A stretch of DNA of 64,000 nt, from assembly GCA_029962745.1 (NCBI GenBank), contig CM057157.1, positions 3,423,074 to 3,487,073 of the forward strand. Reading direction: 5' to 3'. Shown here one piece after another: positions 33,366-46,520 of this stretch. The position numbers and the translations under genes are program-made. This DNA comes from Echinometra lucunter (taxonomy: Eukaryota > Echinodermata > Echinoidea > Camarodonta > Echinometridae). A model generated the notes under the pieces. The model was not told the DNA's origin. It worked only from the letters and a program-made list of their open reading frames with translations, and did not search any database. Each line of letters begins with the position of its first letter. Position 1 is the first letter of the stretch.

Positions 33366-36300
33366 TTAAGAACAAAACAAAAATGAGTATGATATACGTG
33401 TACGATCATTTTTAGGAGCGCCCCTATTCTCAGACGTCCATCCAACTCAGTCATGTAAATATGATGTTATTCACCAATACGAGTATTCATCAAGCATTCT
33501 CACTTGCATGGAAAAATAATACGATTAACGTTTAAAGTTTCCATTTAAACGGTGTGTACCAATGATACGTGTACAATGCACTAATAACTAGAATCATTCC
33601 ATATTTCTTTGGTCAAGAAAACTAAATTCCATTTTATTTCATATTCTTAAATTTCAAATATGACAATGCTATGAGTTAAACTGTGTAAAATACTTCTAGC
33701 CTATTAAACATTTTTCTCTCAGCCATTCCTGTGTAAATATATTCCAGTTATAAAGTAGTTAAACAACAGCAAGATGACTACTCTTCATGATATGGGAGAT
33801 GTACACAAAAATAAGACCGTTTTTTTTTCAAATAGATTTTACAACCAACGGATTATCAAATATCTTGTGCTTCCTTTTATAATTTTACATGTTTAAATAT
33901 ACTCTGTCTTTTACTCCTAATTAGGCAAGGCTAAGGCTAAGTATATTAATCAATACAATGAATTGTGGGAATGAATATTCAACTAATTTTTGGTAATACA
34001 CAATGCTGACATCTGAATATCAAACAATCCCCCCCCCAAAAAAAAAAAAAAAAAAATAGAGAGAGAGAGAGAGAGAGAGAGAGATACATGTATATCAAAA
34101 TAACATTTAACACAACCACGCAGACTTTCACGCTATCAAAATTAGGCACTAAAGCATTGTTTATCGTCTTTTGAGAGGAGCAAAAACTTTGCACTATTAT
34201 GCATTACATAACCTCTACAAGATTTCCATATACAAGTATTTTGTAATTGAAACTGCACGTGATAGTTTGTCGAAAGTCTTCACGATCATGTTACTTAATG
34301 ATAGTAGTACTTATTTTCATCTTGTTCACAAAAGCATCATGTCATTGGTAATAATGTTCAGAGGTGGTAGTTTCATCCAATGGCATTTAGTACTGACATT
34401 CAAATGAATTTGTGACTGGATGAAAATGCATAGCAACCACGTCATGTGAAAAAGCAATATCACTCATTTTGACATGAAAGAATTATAGTGCATTTAAAAT
34501 CAATTTTTCCCATGATCATTCCCAGTTATAACTATTGTATATCAGACAACGCTTACTAAAAATTTCAGTTCATTTATGCAATCCAAACATACCCCCTAAA
34601 CCATGGCATTTGATCAATAGTACACTTTATGTCCTCGAAAATACTTTTATTCAACGGAGGGTGTTACAAGGATCACATATCATTTTCCGAAGGATGACAA
34701 TGAAGAAAGGTGTGTTGTTCTGAATGCTCATTCTGTCATTGGTGAATGCTCATTCTTTCACTGGTTAATGCTTCCATGATTCATAATCTTGAAGATGAAA
34801 CAGTGTTCTCAATTTTTTTTTTTTTTTAAAGGAAACAGGATTAACAATTCCAAACATGAAAAGGGGCTCACAATTCCAAACATGAAATAGGAATTCCCAT
34901 TCAAAACGGAAAGCTGAGCATAAATTCTGAAAATTATGAAGGATTATATTTGATTTTCAGAATTACAAACCTCCAGATTTGTGAAAAATTAAGAAAAATG
35001 ATCGCCTCTGCTGAAAGGGTGTCGAAGGAAACTCTATGATAAACTCATCGCAAATGTAGTGGAATTATTGCGAGTCTGCAGCAAGGCAAATATTGGCCAC
35101 AAAGAGGATTTCAGCCAATGATTAAATTCAAATCACTATACAGCATTACATAGCTGAATATGACTGTAAAAAGTTCTGTAAAGTCAATATGAAAATCCAT
35201 AATTTAGAATGGTAAGGTACGGTAGAGTTTACTTGCAACTTTCCAGTTTGCTTTTCAGGCAATATCAATAATTGATTTCAGCATAATAAACGCTGTTTTG
35301 TTTCGCTTTAACTGTTAATACATGTAGTATATTCATCTCACGTAATAAAGAAATTAAATCAGGCAATAAAACACTAAAGAAAATCTCACATAATATACAA
35401 TTACATCCAATGATAAACACCAGAGCTTATTTATCTTTAGTTAAAAGTTTCAAGTGGAAATACTGAAAACTTAACCATATCTATACAATTCAAACTTACT
35501 GAAAATGCAAAGTCAAATATTTATTATTCATCATTATGTTCACAGACTAAGAATAATAGGAAAATAAAGTATATACATATAGGATATGATATATATCTAT
35601 GAGTTCCCAAACGTACAGTTACACCAGCATAAAATGTGTCCAAATATAATTTACTGACTGTAAGCTACACCTATGCATCTTCTGTATACTATTTTAGATG
35701 GCTGAAATCCAAATCACGATCATGTCACTAGATGTAGCTGTAATAGATATCTTTCGCATAAAGTACAATGACATATTTATATTCATATGCTTGGGGATTT
35801 AATATCATAATTTCGGTCAAATAAAACATGTATTTCTTCCTGATACTGAAAACGGTTTTATGTTTAGTGAAGTTAAATAACATTTCTTATGCTTTTAACA
35901 TACAATAACATGCCGCTGCATGTTCATACAATACCAGCTATGACTTCATGTACATGTACAACTGTATTAGCTGACTGCCTACAGGAATCACATGGTTCCT
36001 GCATTAAGTCAGTAATTCAGTAATCAACAAGTTTTCAAAACTTGTTGGAGAAAAAAAGACACAAACAAAAATAAATTTTCTTCTTGGCAAGACATATCAC
36101 TATATATTGTCATCCCTTGGCCATCAAATACCAACAGAGATGCTACTGATAATAACCAACACATGCCTGGCTTTCAAACAATCATTCAACATAAAAACAA
36201 ATAACATTTCTCTGGTGTTTCAATGAAAGCCTGGCTTAGAAAACAAATAATCATTAAATATAAAAATGAATAAAATTTCTCCAGTGGTTCAATGAAACCC

Positions 36301-38130
36301 TGGCTTTCAAACAAGGAATCATTAAACATAAAAATAAATCAAATTGCTCTGGTGGTTCAATGAAAGTACTATGGTAATAAACCTATATAAAATGAAATAA
36401 CTTGTTTTCAAAGGATATTAGGATACAAAGTACATCAGTATAAAAAAAATTCTTATAAAATTTGGACGTGGTCAAGTCGAATTTGAAGGCACAATCATTT
36501 CAAAAACACTTATTCAAGCAAGAATTAAGCACAAACTCTATAATTCATACTAACAGTACTCTTTGAGCAATTTTTAAAGAAGGAATGCAATTTAAGTACA
36601 TATGATTATAAACTGAATATACACAATAGAGTCATTCCAATAGACTGTCAAAGTAGCACAATATATATGTATAATCCATACCAATACTAAGACGATAATT
36701 ATGTCTTTGATAGTATATTCCTGTAATGATTATCTTACATTAAAAAATCTTCTGCAAAATGCAATTACAAATACACAAATCAAAATAGAAATCTTAAAAC
36801 AGTTCTAACAAACTATAGTACCATGGATTTTAGGAAGTTACTGGAAAGAGATATCAATAATAGTACTGACCCTTACATTTGAGACCCAAATGCAACAATT
36901 TATCATTTGGCTATACTGATACTCTGCATGGCGTTTTGACAGCCTTAATACAACAATCCACTTCACTTAAAACAAGCACAATGAATCCTATACACTGTAC
37001 GCCGTATGGCTCAAACCATTCTTAAATCATTGTAATTAAAACAAGAATAAACAACTATGATTACATGTTCATTTGACCTCTTTGACTTTTGACTGAACAA
37101 CCCCTCTGATCACCTAATCTCCTTATAATCATGCATACAAATAATTGCTATACAGAGCTAACCAAATTAATAATTTCATGCATATTGACCTCTATAAACT
37201 TCGACCTATGTACCCCAAAATCTCATTCATTTTGTGGATATGCATATTTGCACCACTCTGGAAGCTCATGCTTCAAATAGGTCTTGAGATATTGCATTAA
37301 CAAGGCTTAAAGCTGAAATTTTGGAATTGACCTGTGATGAGACATTTGAAATAGGCTACATACCCTAAAATCTAATCAGATTGCCTTCCTACGATGATGC
37401 ATACTAGCACCAAGTATGAAGTAGATATCTCAAATGGTTCTTGGGATATTGCATGATAACAAACAAGTGGGACGGACAACCCGGTGGGCAGAGACATAAA
37501 AAACAAACATGGTGATTTAAAGTCAAAAGTAAAGAACGTGAAAATGCGCTCTTGATAGTACGCAACTCACTGAGCACCAACAAGATAAGGTACAAGGAAA
37601 GGAAGGCTGTGGGCTGGGGGGGGGGATATAGGAAGAAGTGTTAGAAACATTGCAGGCTTCATTACAAATGATCCAATCTTTGCAAAATAATATTGACAAC
37701 CTATCAAATGCATACCATAATCAGCCTGTACATTACAAGAATCTCTTGTTTAAAATATACCCCAACACAAGAACCTATGTATTTCAGGTGGGGTATACCA
37801 ACCCCGATTTGAAAAACCATGTTTAAAGTCTTATCAGTGCCTTGCATCTTTGCACAAGAGGTGGTGGTTTGGGATTACATCTGCACTCCTCATCATCTTA
37901 TGTAATAGTGTAAACTGACTCTTACCATGGCACTTTGTATTCCTTCATGACTACAGTCCTATTTCGACAGCCATCTAACTGATGCCACGCATTTCTGTTC
38001 ATGTAAACATCTTATTGTTACAATCAGTTATTGATAAAAGACAAGTTATAACAAATGACAATCAGCTTTTTAGCTGATAATTTTCTTTAAAGGGACTAAA
38101 ATTCAGCAAATAACTATAAATCACAATAGC
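33366..38130. other. Gene-poor AT-rich stretch
   Basis: 4.8 kb with no supportable coding region. Contains C and A runs with a (GA)n microsatellite at 34030-34085, a poly-T run at 34815-34827, and three related words around TTCAATGAAA(G/C)CCTGGC(T) and CAAATAATCATTAAA.ATAAA at 36170-36365 (about 75-bp spacing, a short tandem). It may include 3' untranslated sequence of the phosphatase gene, but no exon was found. Confidence 0.45.
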
Positions 38131-38131
38131 C

Positions 38132-38132
<1 letters not shown>

Positions 38133-38213
<81 letters not shown>
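38133..38213. repeat. (CA)n(TA)n microsatellite
   Basis: ACACAC passes directly into TATATA. Confidence 0.96.
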
Positions 38214-38214
<1 letters not shown>

Positions 38215-38589
38215 GCATGTATCATAATGTGGACACGTAACATAATATAACTGTAAGTATACAAGTATACGACCATAGGACCCTAAGAAGAATCAATAAA
38301 TGAAGGAGTCTCACTCTTCCAACTTTGTTGTTGCACTACTTTTTTTCTTTTTCTTCACTGATTTACATGGCATTTCATTCCAAACAATATCGAACAGTTT
38401 AAAAGTGTGGACATGGTCAACCCTTATTAGTCTGATTCGATGAAATATTAAGACATTCTAGAAGATCAAATCAAGATACATCATAGTACATATGAATAAC
38501 TAAATACTGTTATCTTATAAGGTTGAAGTTTGCATGGTGTGATACTGAAAATGTAGATGAGCTTCATGGTTCACCATGTTGTACAGGTA

Positions 38590-38826
38590 CATGTAAGTCC
38601 TGAAAAGGACTGTAAGTTAGAGAAAGTTGAGGGGAGAGGAGTCAAGCTGTCTGAAATGCTTCTGTCCTCATCACCTTCTCAAATGGTTTACAGTCCTTTT
38701 CAGTACTTCACCCATTCTCAAGAGAGATACTCTCAACTCTCTCTTACTCTATCTTGCCTTTCCATTTCTCCCTCCCCTAAACTTTATCTACTCTCTCTAA
38801 CTTACATTCCTTTTCAGGACTTACCA
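38590..38826. repeat. Inverted repeat GTAAGTCCTGAAAAGGA
   Basis: GTAAGTCCTGAAAAGGA.TGTAAGTTAGAGA.AGTT at 38592-38628 pairs with the reverse complement at about 38783-38825, with a third partial copy (CAGTCCTTTTCAGTACTT) at 38690-38708. Possible small foldback element. Confidence 0.6.
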
Positions 38827-39150
38827 CATTATCATCTTAGTAACAATTCCACACCTATAGTGCACACTAACCTACATGTACACACATGTATATTTCTGGT
38901 GTGTATTTTCAACTTAATTGTGCATCCTATTTTGCAATAAGAGGTATCGATTTTGGTTTACAGGGTTACAAACTATGATTGAACATCATTAGTGAACAGA
39001 TGACTGTAGTAGTCCAATCAAATGATAATGTTCAAATGATAAAATCGTATCATCAAGATTTATTCTGTTTGTAGATAAAATATGTCCAATAAAAGGGCTT
39101 GAGTTGTCCTCTCTGATTCATAAGGACAAAACCGTATGATTGGATGTCTA

Positions 39151-39497
39151 TATTATTAGACAAGGTTGTTCAGTCTAAGGGTAAGAGTTGCTTGCTTAGT
39201 TCACAGGATACCAAGGCTGCCATATTAGACGAGGTTGCTCAATCTAAGGGTAAGAGTTGCTTGCTTGGTTTACATGATATCTAGACTGGCATATTAGATG
39301 GGGTTGTCCAATCAAAGGGTAAGAGCTGCTTGCTTGGTTTACATGATATCGAGACTGGCATATTAGATGGGGTTGTCCAATCAAAGGGTAAGAGCTGCTT
39401 GCTTGGTTTACATGATATCGAGACTGGCATATTAGATGGGGTTGTCCAATCAAAGGGTATGAGTTGCTTGCCCACTTTACAGGATATCGAGGTTAGC
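39151..39497 (+). repeat. 69-bp tandem repeat, five copies
   Basis: Units start with TATTAGA at 39151, 39220, 39289, 39358 and 39427. Each holds GGGGTTGTCCAATCAAAGGG, TAAGAG.TGCTTGCTTGGTT and ACATGATATCGAGACTGGCA. The middle units are near identical and the outer ones diverged. The unit is a multiple of three, so long frames exist on both strands, but no start context or neighbouring exon supports coding. Confidence 0.92.
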
Positions 39498-40738
39498 ATA
39501 TTCTTCAAACTGGTGCAGATGCTGATTCATGACATCATAGAAAAGCTGGTACTGTTCCTGATGGGTCAATAAAAAGTTTTTAAAAATCATACAGTGAAGC
39601 AAAAAATATCGCTTGTAATAGATATAGGGTCATTAGGAATAACATATACCTCATATTACATCATGTTGCATAATACATGTGCAGGGGCAAAGAATGGGTC
39701 CAGTCTGTAAGGGGGTAGGTACTGGGTACCATGGGGGTGGGGGACTGGCACTCCACCTTTGGTATAAGTAAGGGACAGGTGTTGATGTGTTAACATGATC
39801 CCTTATTTCATTCTCCCCAGTGTCTTTCCTTCAGTTCCTTTTTCTCTTTTTTTTTTCAAATTCTATAGGACTGAGGGGCAACATGATCCCTAATCCCCCT
39901 GTAAGCTACTGGTATGCCACTTTAGGCATGTTTATTTTTTTGTATGCAAGTTATACTCTTAATATAATTGCAAGGTCTTCATTCTCAATAAATCAAGAAG
40001 CCAGGAACATAAATTTATACTCTAAACTGTGAAAAGATATTTTTACAACTTTCAAACTGTGAATGCTAATCTATCATCATTACATGTTTCAATTATATTC
40101 AAGTATTTACTTCATATTTTTTTGCTAAATTGATAATATATACATGTAGATAAAGCAATCCCAGGTTATACCAGGAAACAGGAAGAAATATGATTCTCTG
40201 GGGAATGAATTCAATCAAATCATATACTTTACCACGAATGATGTCATGGCTGGATTATTTGTGCAAAAACAACAGTTAATTATGTAAATTCTTTTTTTGT
40301 GTGTTTTATGTATATTGAACTTTTCATGGCGGTTGCTCCACATACAAAGAGCAACTGCATGAATAAAACTCTGAACATATGCTTTACTGATCATGCATGG
40401 AGATTTGGCAAAAATTCATTTGTATAATGTCTTCAATAAACGTTTACAGAAAGGGTGCATCTCTATTTAGCATTGTTCATTGTCAATATTACTACCATTT
40501 ATGTAGCAAGACAGTTAACAGGGAGATGCAAAGCATAAAATAAACCAGAATATGATAGCAATCAGAAAATAAAAGATCGTGCAGCTCGTGAAAGCTCAAC
40601 ATGTACTCATTTGTTTGAGAAGAGAATTCATTTTCCTCAAAATATTGACAATTTGCCAGGAATGGTGAGTCGTGCCAACAAAAGGAACACGCCGACACTG
40701 TTATATCAAGCTTTTCATTAGCAATGTTTGCACAAAAG
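39498..40738. other. No feature recognised
   Basis: AT-rich sequence between two tandem repeats. Frames lack domains. Confidence 0.5.
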
Positions 40739-41122
40739 ACATTGGAATTATCCATTTCTCGTGTTCATTCAATCAGGACATTCATAGGCATGCCAATTAA
40801 AGACATTGGAATTATCCATTTCTCGTGTTCATTTAATCAGGGTATTCATAGGCATACCAATTATATACACTGGAATTATCCATTTCTCGTGTTCATTTAA
40901 TCAGGGTATTCATAGGCATACCAATTATATACACTGGAATTATCCATTTCTCGTGTTCATTCAATCAGGGTATTCATAGGCATACCAATTAAAAACATTG
41001 GAATCATCCATTTCTCATGTTCATTCAAACAGGATATTCACATGTATACCAATTAAAGACACTGGAATTATCCACTTCTCATGTCCATTCAATCAGGATA
41101 TTCACAGGGAAAACCAATTAAT
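40739..41122 (+). repeat. 64-bp tandem repeat, six copies
   Basis: Units begin ACA(T/C)TGGAATTATCCATTTC at 40739, 40803, 40867, 40931, 40995 and 41059, exactly 64 bp apart. Each continues TCGTGTTCATTCAATCAGG and TATTCATAGGCATACCAATT. The last two units are the most diverged. Confidence 0.93.
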
Positions 41123-42113
41123 GGTTCAAAAATCATTTTGGGGTTTCCACGTAATACACCTGTACTTGTGTACTTCTACACATGTACATGTAAATATAAT
41201 GAACATGCCTGAGTAGAATGTTCACAGGTGACCAACAGCTAACTACCATCGATGTACAAGTGAACGAACAAATAATCTGTTATCATATCATATTGAAGTG
41301 AATACCAAGCCCAGTGTAAATTGGACAAGGGTTTGTAAAAAAGGAAAGTTATGAAATGAGACCATATTAAATGGGTAAATAAATATATTTTGAAAGGACC
41401 ATGGATGGGAGGGATCAGAGATAACACAATAAGGGGGGCGGGGGGGGGGCTGGAAATGAATTTCAGGCTGGAGGATTTCGATGTGACCGTCCCTCTAACC
41501 ATATAAAACCCTCACTTAGACCACACATACGGAGAGGACCACGGGTGGTCTGCCATTAACTCCATATTGGCTCTGGATCAAAACCCAGGACTGCCAAACT
41601 ACAGGTGTGCCAAGAGTCAAAAATGGCAGCCCAGGTTTGTACCATTAGTCAACAAAAGCTACTTATGGTTTAACATACATGTAACATAATACACTATCAT
41701 ACTTTGAATATACTTCATATACATACATGCTTGTTAAGATATTTAGCAATACAAGTACATTGTGCTGGACAATTCCGCATGAATACAGGAAACAGGAAAC
41801 TGAGTATAACGAGGTCCTTGGGACCATCGTTACCTTGTTATAGCAGGAACTTCGTTATATCAGAGTTAAAAACAATAAAGTATACAGGAATATTGTTATA
41901 TCAGATCTCTTTGTACCAAATTCCATTACATTTTGAAAAATTGTAGTTTTATTGCATTGGTCATATTTTGAAAAACATGGACTGCTTGATGTCAAGTTTA
42001 ATACAAAACCCATAATGTATTGATAACTAATATCCAAGCCATCAGGCTTTTGAATCACGATTGTACATGTAGGTCCTGTATCTAAATGTTTTTGAACCCT
42101 CACTGATATTCAA
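41123..42113. other. No feature recognised
   Basis: Includes a G run at 41432-41450 and short repeats of TTGTTATATCAG near 41850-41905. No exon recognised. Confidence 0.45.
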
Positions 42114-42570
42114 AGAATTCTCACCAAGGTGTCAACCACAGAAGATCTGTTGGACGTTAGTCTTTTGACTGCTTGGAAGATGTCTACTAAGAATTCTTGC
42201 CAAGGTTTCAATCATCTTAGGTCTGTTGGACATAAGTTTTTTGACTGCTTGGAAGATATCTACTAAGAACTCTTACCAAGGTCTTGACCATAATAGGTCT
42301 GTTGGACCTAGGTCTCTTGACTGCATGGAAGATGTCTACTAAGAACTCTTACCAAGGTCTTGACCATATCAGGTCTGTTGGACCTAAGTCTCTTGACTGC
42401 TTGGAAGATGTCTACTAAGAACTCTTACCAATGTTTCAACCATATATATTTGGTCTGTTGGACCTAAGTCTCTTGACTGCTTGGAAGATGTCTACTAAGA
42501 ACTCTTACCAATGTTTCAACCATATATATTTGGTCTGTTGGACCTAAGTCTCTTGACTGCTTGGAAGATC
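42114..42570 (-). repeat. 76-80 bp tandem array of a phosphatase exon end plus splice donor
   Basis: Six copies of the word AAGAACTCTTACCAA, at about 42114, 42190, 42266, 42342, 42418 and 42498. Read on the minus strand, each unit is ATCTTCCAAGCAGTCAAGAG and on to the codons for RSNRPDMVKTL, then the donor GTAAGAG. So the last ~50 coding bases of the phosphatase exon and the first ~26 bases of its intron were amplified together. The two copies nearest the exon carry a 4-bp insertion (period 80) that shifts the frame. The others keep IFQAVKRLRSNRPDMVKTL open. Confidence 0.85.
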
Positions 42571-42648
42571 TCTACTGTGTTGTCTCATCTGACCTTTTCC
42601 ATGACAGACCACAAGGCACAGAACACACCACTACGACCAATTCCATTT
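42509..42648 (-). pseudogene. Receptor tyrosine phosphatase domain, P-loop exon (disrupted)
   Basis: 140 nt, acceptor CTATGTGCAG before 42648. Encodes NGIGRSGVFCALWSVMEKVR, then TGA, then DNTVEIFQAVKRLRSNRP. This matches the HC-x5-R active-site region and following helix of receptor-type PTPs, closest to D2 domains (GRSG.FCALWSV). The HC and the first R of the loop would lie on the preceding exon, completed by the first A here. Two defects: an in-frame TGA after KVR and a 4-bp insertion (ATAT) before the donor GTAAGAG. Either the gene is dead or this exon is skipped. The array at 42114-42570 starts inside it. Confidence 0.78.
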
Positions 42649-42726
42649 CTGCACATAGAACAATAGAAAATGGTGAAATGGTGAAAACAGGGATTTGCTC
42701 ATAATACCATGCTTATGTGCATGTCA

Positions 42727-42746
42727 GGGGCGCACCACGGTATTTT

Positions 42747-42781
<35 letters not shown>

Positions 42782-42965
42782 GGGGGGGGGCAGATGACCC
42801 ATAGGTGAGCTTATATGTTTTAAATGAACAAATGTAAGGGTATTGTACGGTTGCATGATCTTCTTTATCTCCTCTTTAGTTTTTTGGGGGGCGGATCACT
42901 TGAAAAATTATAGGGGGTCAGTTGCCCCCTGCCCCCCCCCCCCTCCATAACGCTGCCCTTGGTGC
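42727..42965. mobile_element. Short G-tract element with CAGGGGCG-type ends
   Basis: Begins CAGGGGCGCACCACGG and closes near AACGCTGCCCTTGG, a loose inverted repeat. Inside are a 30-bp T run, G9-10 runs and a C13 run. Related ends are seen at 61436, 57735 and in the satellite-carrying elements. Confidence 0.45.
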
Positions 42966-43689
42966 ATGTACGGTTGGGAGAGAATACGTAATAGGAAGGT
43001 TCACCCCCCAAAAGACTTGACTATTTTTGAGGTATTAAGAATTGGGGGCCATGATGCCCCCCCCCCTTTTACCCTTGCCTAGGAACCACGTGGCTCCTCT
43101 CTAAATTCAATTGCAATAAGACAATTCAGCAGTCAACAGGTTAATATCTTGGCCGCACCAAGACTGGCTGCTGCAGAAATTTGCACAGCCTTGATGATCA
43201 TGTAAAGAATACAAATCCATCATTATCATTATTTTTATTTAATTCTCTATCTTTTCATTAAATATTATTATTTATGCAAATACATATTCCAGTAATAATC
43301 ACATAATGAAAGGCACTGAAGATGAATTTTTTTATGCATGAAGTTATTCATAACCTCAGAAGCATTATAATGAAAGAGAAAAATTTAAAGTGATTTCATT
43401 TCTTATGTATTCTATTGTTATGAAAGAAATATTTCTTTCTTTTTTCAACTTTAACTTTTCATTGTTTTGTATCAAATTTTGCTCTTTAGGGTATTATCTT
43501 GAGCGCTAGTCAATTAGAATAGATTACAGCTTAAAGAAGAAATCACAGGTGATAATGGCAGAATATGAGGAAATGCAATTTTCCATTTACTTCGAAAACA
43601 AAAATCTGAAATACTTCATTTGGGGGCTGACAAAAGGTTGGAGAAGATGCATACATTGTGTGTGGGAAAGCCTGAATCCGATGACCGGG
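42966..43689. other. No exon recognised
   Basis: AT-rich, with a C10 run near 43060. It should contain part of an intron of the phosphatase gene. Confidence 0.4.
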
Positions 43690-43768
43690 GTATGTGTTTA
43701 TGTAAAGCACTAAAACACAGACAAATGTATTAGGTGCTATATAAATTCAGAGTATTATTATTACTCAT

Positions 43769-43837
<69 letters not shown>

Positions 43838-43863
43838 TATTATTATTATTATTATTATTACTC
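43690..43863 (+). mobile_element. LINE 3' tail plus (AAT)n/(ATT)n
   Basis: AGGTGCTATATAAATTCAGAGTATTATTATTAC matches the 3' tail of the LINE at 5333-5372 (GCGCTATATAAATGG then ATT repeats). It runs into a long (AAT)n at 43769-43834 that switches to (ATT)n. Confidence 0.65.
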
Positions 43864-44014
43864 ATTATTGCTGTGAAGCCCGTAGCTTTTGCATCTCAAA
43901 TCACTTTCCCCACCATACCAAATATAACTCTATCACCTGTATGACTCTAGAGCCTGTCTTGTCATAAGTAAGATAAAGCGAGAGGTGGATCCAGAATGCT
44001 GTTCCAACAAGTCT

Positions 44015-44148
44015 GGGCTGCGTTTCACGAAACCGTCATAAGTCTAACTTCTTAGACATCCCATTGAAACGCGTGTTGTAGAATTAACACGCGTTTCAAT
44101 GGGATGTCCATGAACTTAGACTTATGACGGTTTCGTGAAACGCAGCCC
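44015..44148. mobile_element. Palindromic MITE, GGGCTGCGTTTCACG ends
   Basis: Arms of about 63 bp are near-perfect reverse complements. Outer ends are GGGCTGCGTTTCACGAAACC and its mirror; inner ends are CATTGAAACGCGTGTT/AACACGCGTTTCAATG around an 8-bp loop (GTAGAATT). Only a few differences lie in the middle of the arms. It can fold as one long hairpin. No clear target duplication. Confidence 0.88.
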
Positions 44149-45735
44149 TGAATTTGCCAAAGCTGTTGAGAAGAACACCTCTTTTGCTAAGTAAACATAG
44201 AATGCCAGAATGCATGGGGGTAGGACTGGTGATTAGAAAATAGGATTACTGTAAGGATTTCAATTGCATTTTAGAAATGCAAAATCCGTTAGAAATTGAC
44301 AACAGAGTGCTGCAAAAACATATGTCCTGTAGGTACATGTACTTTCTTTCCATGCCACTGGGACTGCCATGCTTACCAACTAAAATTAATGGAAAAAATG
44401 ACTCTCTTAATGAACTGTTTACTTAATATGAGTGAGCTACAAGTACCCAACCGAAACTACAAACTACTTATCCCTTGCGAGTGGAGGAAGTAACAATATT
44501 GAACTTCAGGTTATCATCATGGTGAGAAATCAATTATTCCACGATATTCTGGCAAAAATATAAAGATAAACTTCCCTGTAAAACCTAATAATGTTTGCAT
44601 AAATGATATACATGTATACCTAATTGTCATAACAAAACTACAAGGAAGAGAGGTGTTAAAAATTTCACTCGCCATGCACAAATCCGAAATAAACTGTACA
44701 AAAGGAATATTTAGTGAGTAAACTACACTTATAGTTTTAGTTGACTGCTTGATATTTGCTAAATGGGTAAATAACATTGAATAATTACCAAATAATCCAA
44801 AGAATAAATACTTTTTATTAATAATATTTCTATGATATTTGCATTTGATAATGAAACTTATTGCAATTCAAAGCCTTTATAAATGGCATTAACCTTGGAA
44901 GGGGAATGCAATTATTTGTAATTCAGATCAATCAGAACAACGAAGCAGGAAATGACCTTCAATAGGTTGTATGTCATTCAAACCACATCATGACAAACCC
45001 TACAAACAAATTGCGGGTATTCCTGCAGAGGGCAGGTGTGGTGAATAGCTTGTTTTTCACCTGGAGGGATTTTCTCAGGCTTTTAACCAATTTTTTCTGT
45101 GCAAAACCAACATCTAAATAAACAGATAAATCTAGTATAATTCGTGGTGTTAAAGTGACAGAATAGTTGATTGCGGTCCATCAATGGGAAGAATAAATAA
45201 CTCGTCTCCTAGTACTGGTAAAGTCATTCCTAACTTCCTACATACCATTGAAACAAAATTATGCATAACCTTAAAGCATTTCTCTTTTTTGTACTTTTGT
45301 TATGTGAATATTAATTTGTCCTGTCTAATGTTACTAGAGCATGCCTTGACACTGATCTCTACCGCTTCAATAAGACGAAACAATGACAGAGCGGAGTCAG
45401 GTTTGTGGTGTGATATACTCCATCCAAGCATCTCAAAGTGTTCAACAGTCACGCCTTGAAATGATAATGATAATCATAGTAATAGTAATATCAATTGTAA
45501 TAGTAAAAATGACAGTAATGATAATAAAACTTTAAAATAAAGTTTAAGAAATCAAAACAAATAAATCAATAGTCTTGTCCCACGTCTTTGATCGCCTTCT
45601 CCGCGACCATTCTTTTACATCCGTTTTTTTTTTTTTTTCTGATCCCCTGTTCTTTTGTCAACAGAGAAACGGGAGGATCGGAGGGGGAAAGACGCTGAGC
45701 GGGAAAGATGCTAAAGGCTGCGTTCTAAATTGGCT
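44149..45735. other. No exon recognised
   Basis: Intron-like sequence between the two phosphatase exons. I looked here for the exon carrying the WPD-loop and the HC of the P-loop and did not find it. A poly-T run lies at 45625-45639. Confidence 0.4.
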
Positions 45736-45739
45736 CTGA

Positions 45740-45952
45740 CTTTTCATAAGATGCCTTAAATCGGGGAAGCCTGATAGCTTCAGTGCTATTCTTCCTGAGG
45801 GCCCTGCAAATTATTGTTAGGTCCTCATTTAGAGTGGGACAACTCTTCAGTTAAGAAATCTAGCCCAAAAATGTAAGCCCCCATTGAGGCTTGAGACCAG
45901 GACCTTTCGCAGAAGAGTCATGAGCCTTTACCAATATGCCACAGGCTTCCAC
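45740..45952 (-). mobile_element. Probable tRNA-derived SINE
   Basis: On the minus strand, AGCCTGTGGCATATTGGTAA (box A TGGCATATTGG) is followed about 45 bp later by GGTCTCAAGCC (box B-like), then a ~150-bp body ending GGCATCTTATGAAAAGTC. The longer A-B spacing would fit a serine/leucine-type tRNA head. Weaker than the SINE at 26262-26517. Confidence 0.5.
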
Positions 45953-46259
45953 TGTGGACAAGCGACCTCATTATAAAATAGAAAACAAAATTTTAATTAA
46001 CTTGTTACGTGTAGTTTTTCTGGATTTGCCAACAGTTTATAACTACAAAATGGTTTCAATAAGACATTGTACTACAAAATATCCAAAGTCAGTAAAATTG
46101 TACAAGCTTCTAGCTGCCAAAAAAAACCCTTCATCGATAATTATCAAGTTTTGTGCCTTCAATGTTTCCACTTTGTTAGTACACTATATGTCTCAAAAGT
46201 ATTTATATTCATAATTATGGAAGTATTCTATAATTATGAATTCAATCTTCTGAATAATA

Positions 46260-46520
46260 AATCATTTCAGCTTTCGTTTCCTTTTCAAAGCTGGTTGCAA
46301 ACTATTATTTTCAGTCTCATTCCCCACTTTCCCTATTTTCACCAAATGTTGTTTTATCTTGTTTCATGCATTGAGTTATGTTTATTTTGTTGGTCATGAT
46401 TGTTATCTTGTATGTATTTGTTTATAGGCCCCCTGGAAAACAGGTCTTGTTTACTGAAGGGGCCATCCTGTACAAATAAAACGGAAATAAATAAATGAAT
46501 TAATAAATAAATAAATAATA
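46260..46520 (+). mobile_element. Non-LTR retroelement 3' tail
   Basis: GGCCCCCTGGAAAACAGGTC, TTTACTGAAGGGGCCATCC and TGTACAAATAAAACGG are followed by (AAAT)n. The GGCCCC/GGGGCC hairpin and AAATAAA repeats are typical of LINE 3' ends. The upstream TGTTTTATCTTGTTTCATGC may belong to it. Confidence 0.65.

Noticed and set aside
39151..39497. Regular direct repeats as a CRISPR array
   Set aside because: The 69-bp units are continuous with no unique spacers, and the host is a eukaryote. The same holds for the 64-bp and 76-bp arrays.
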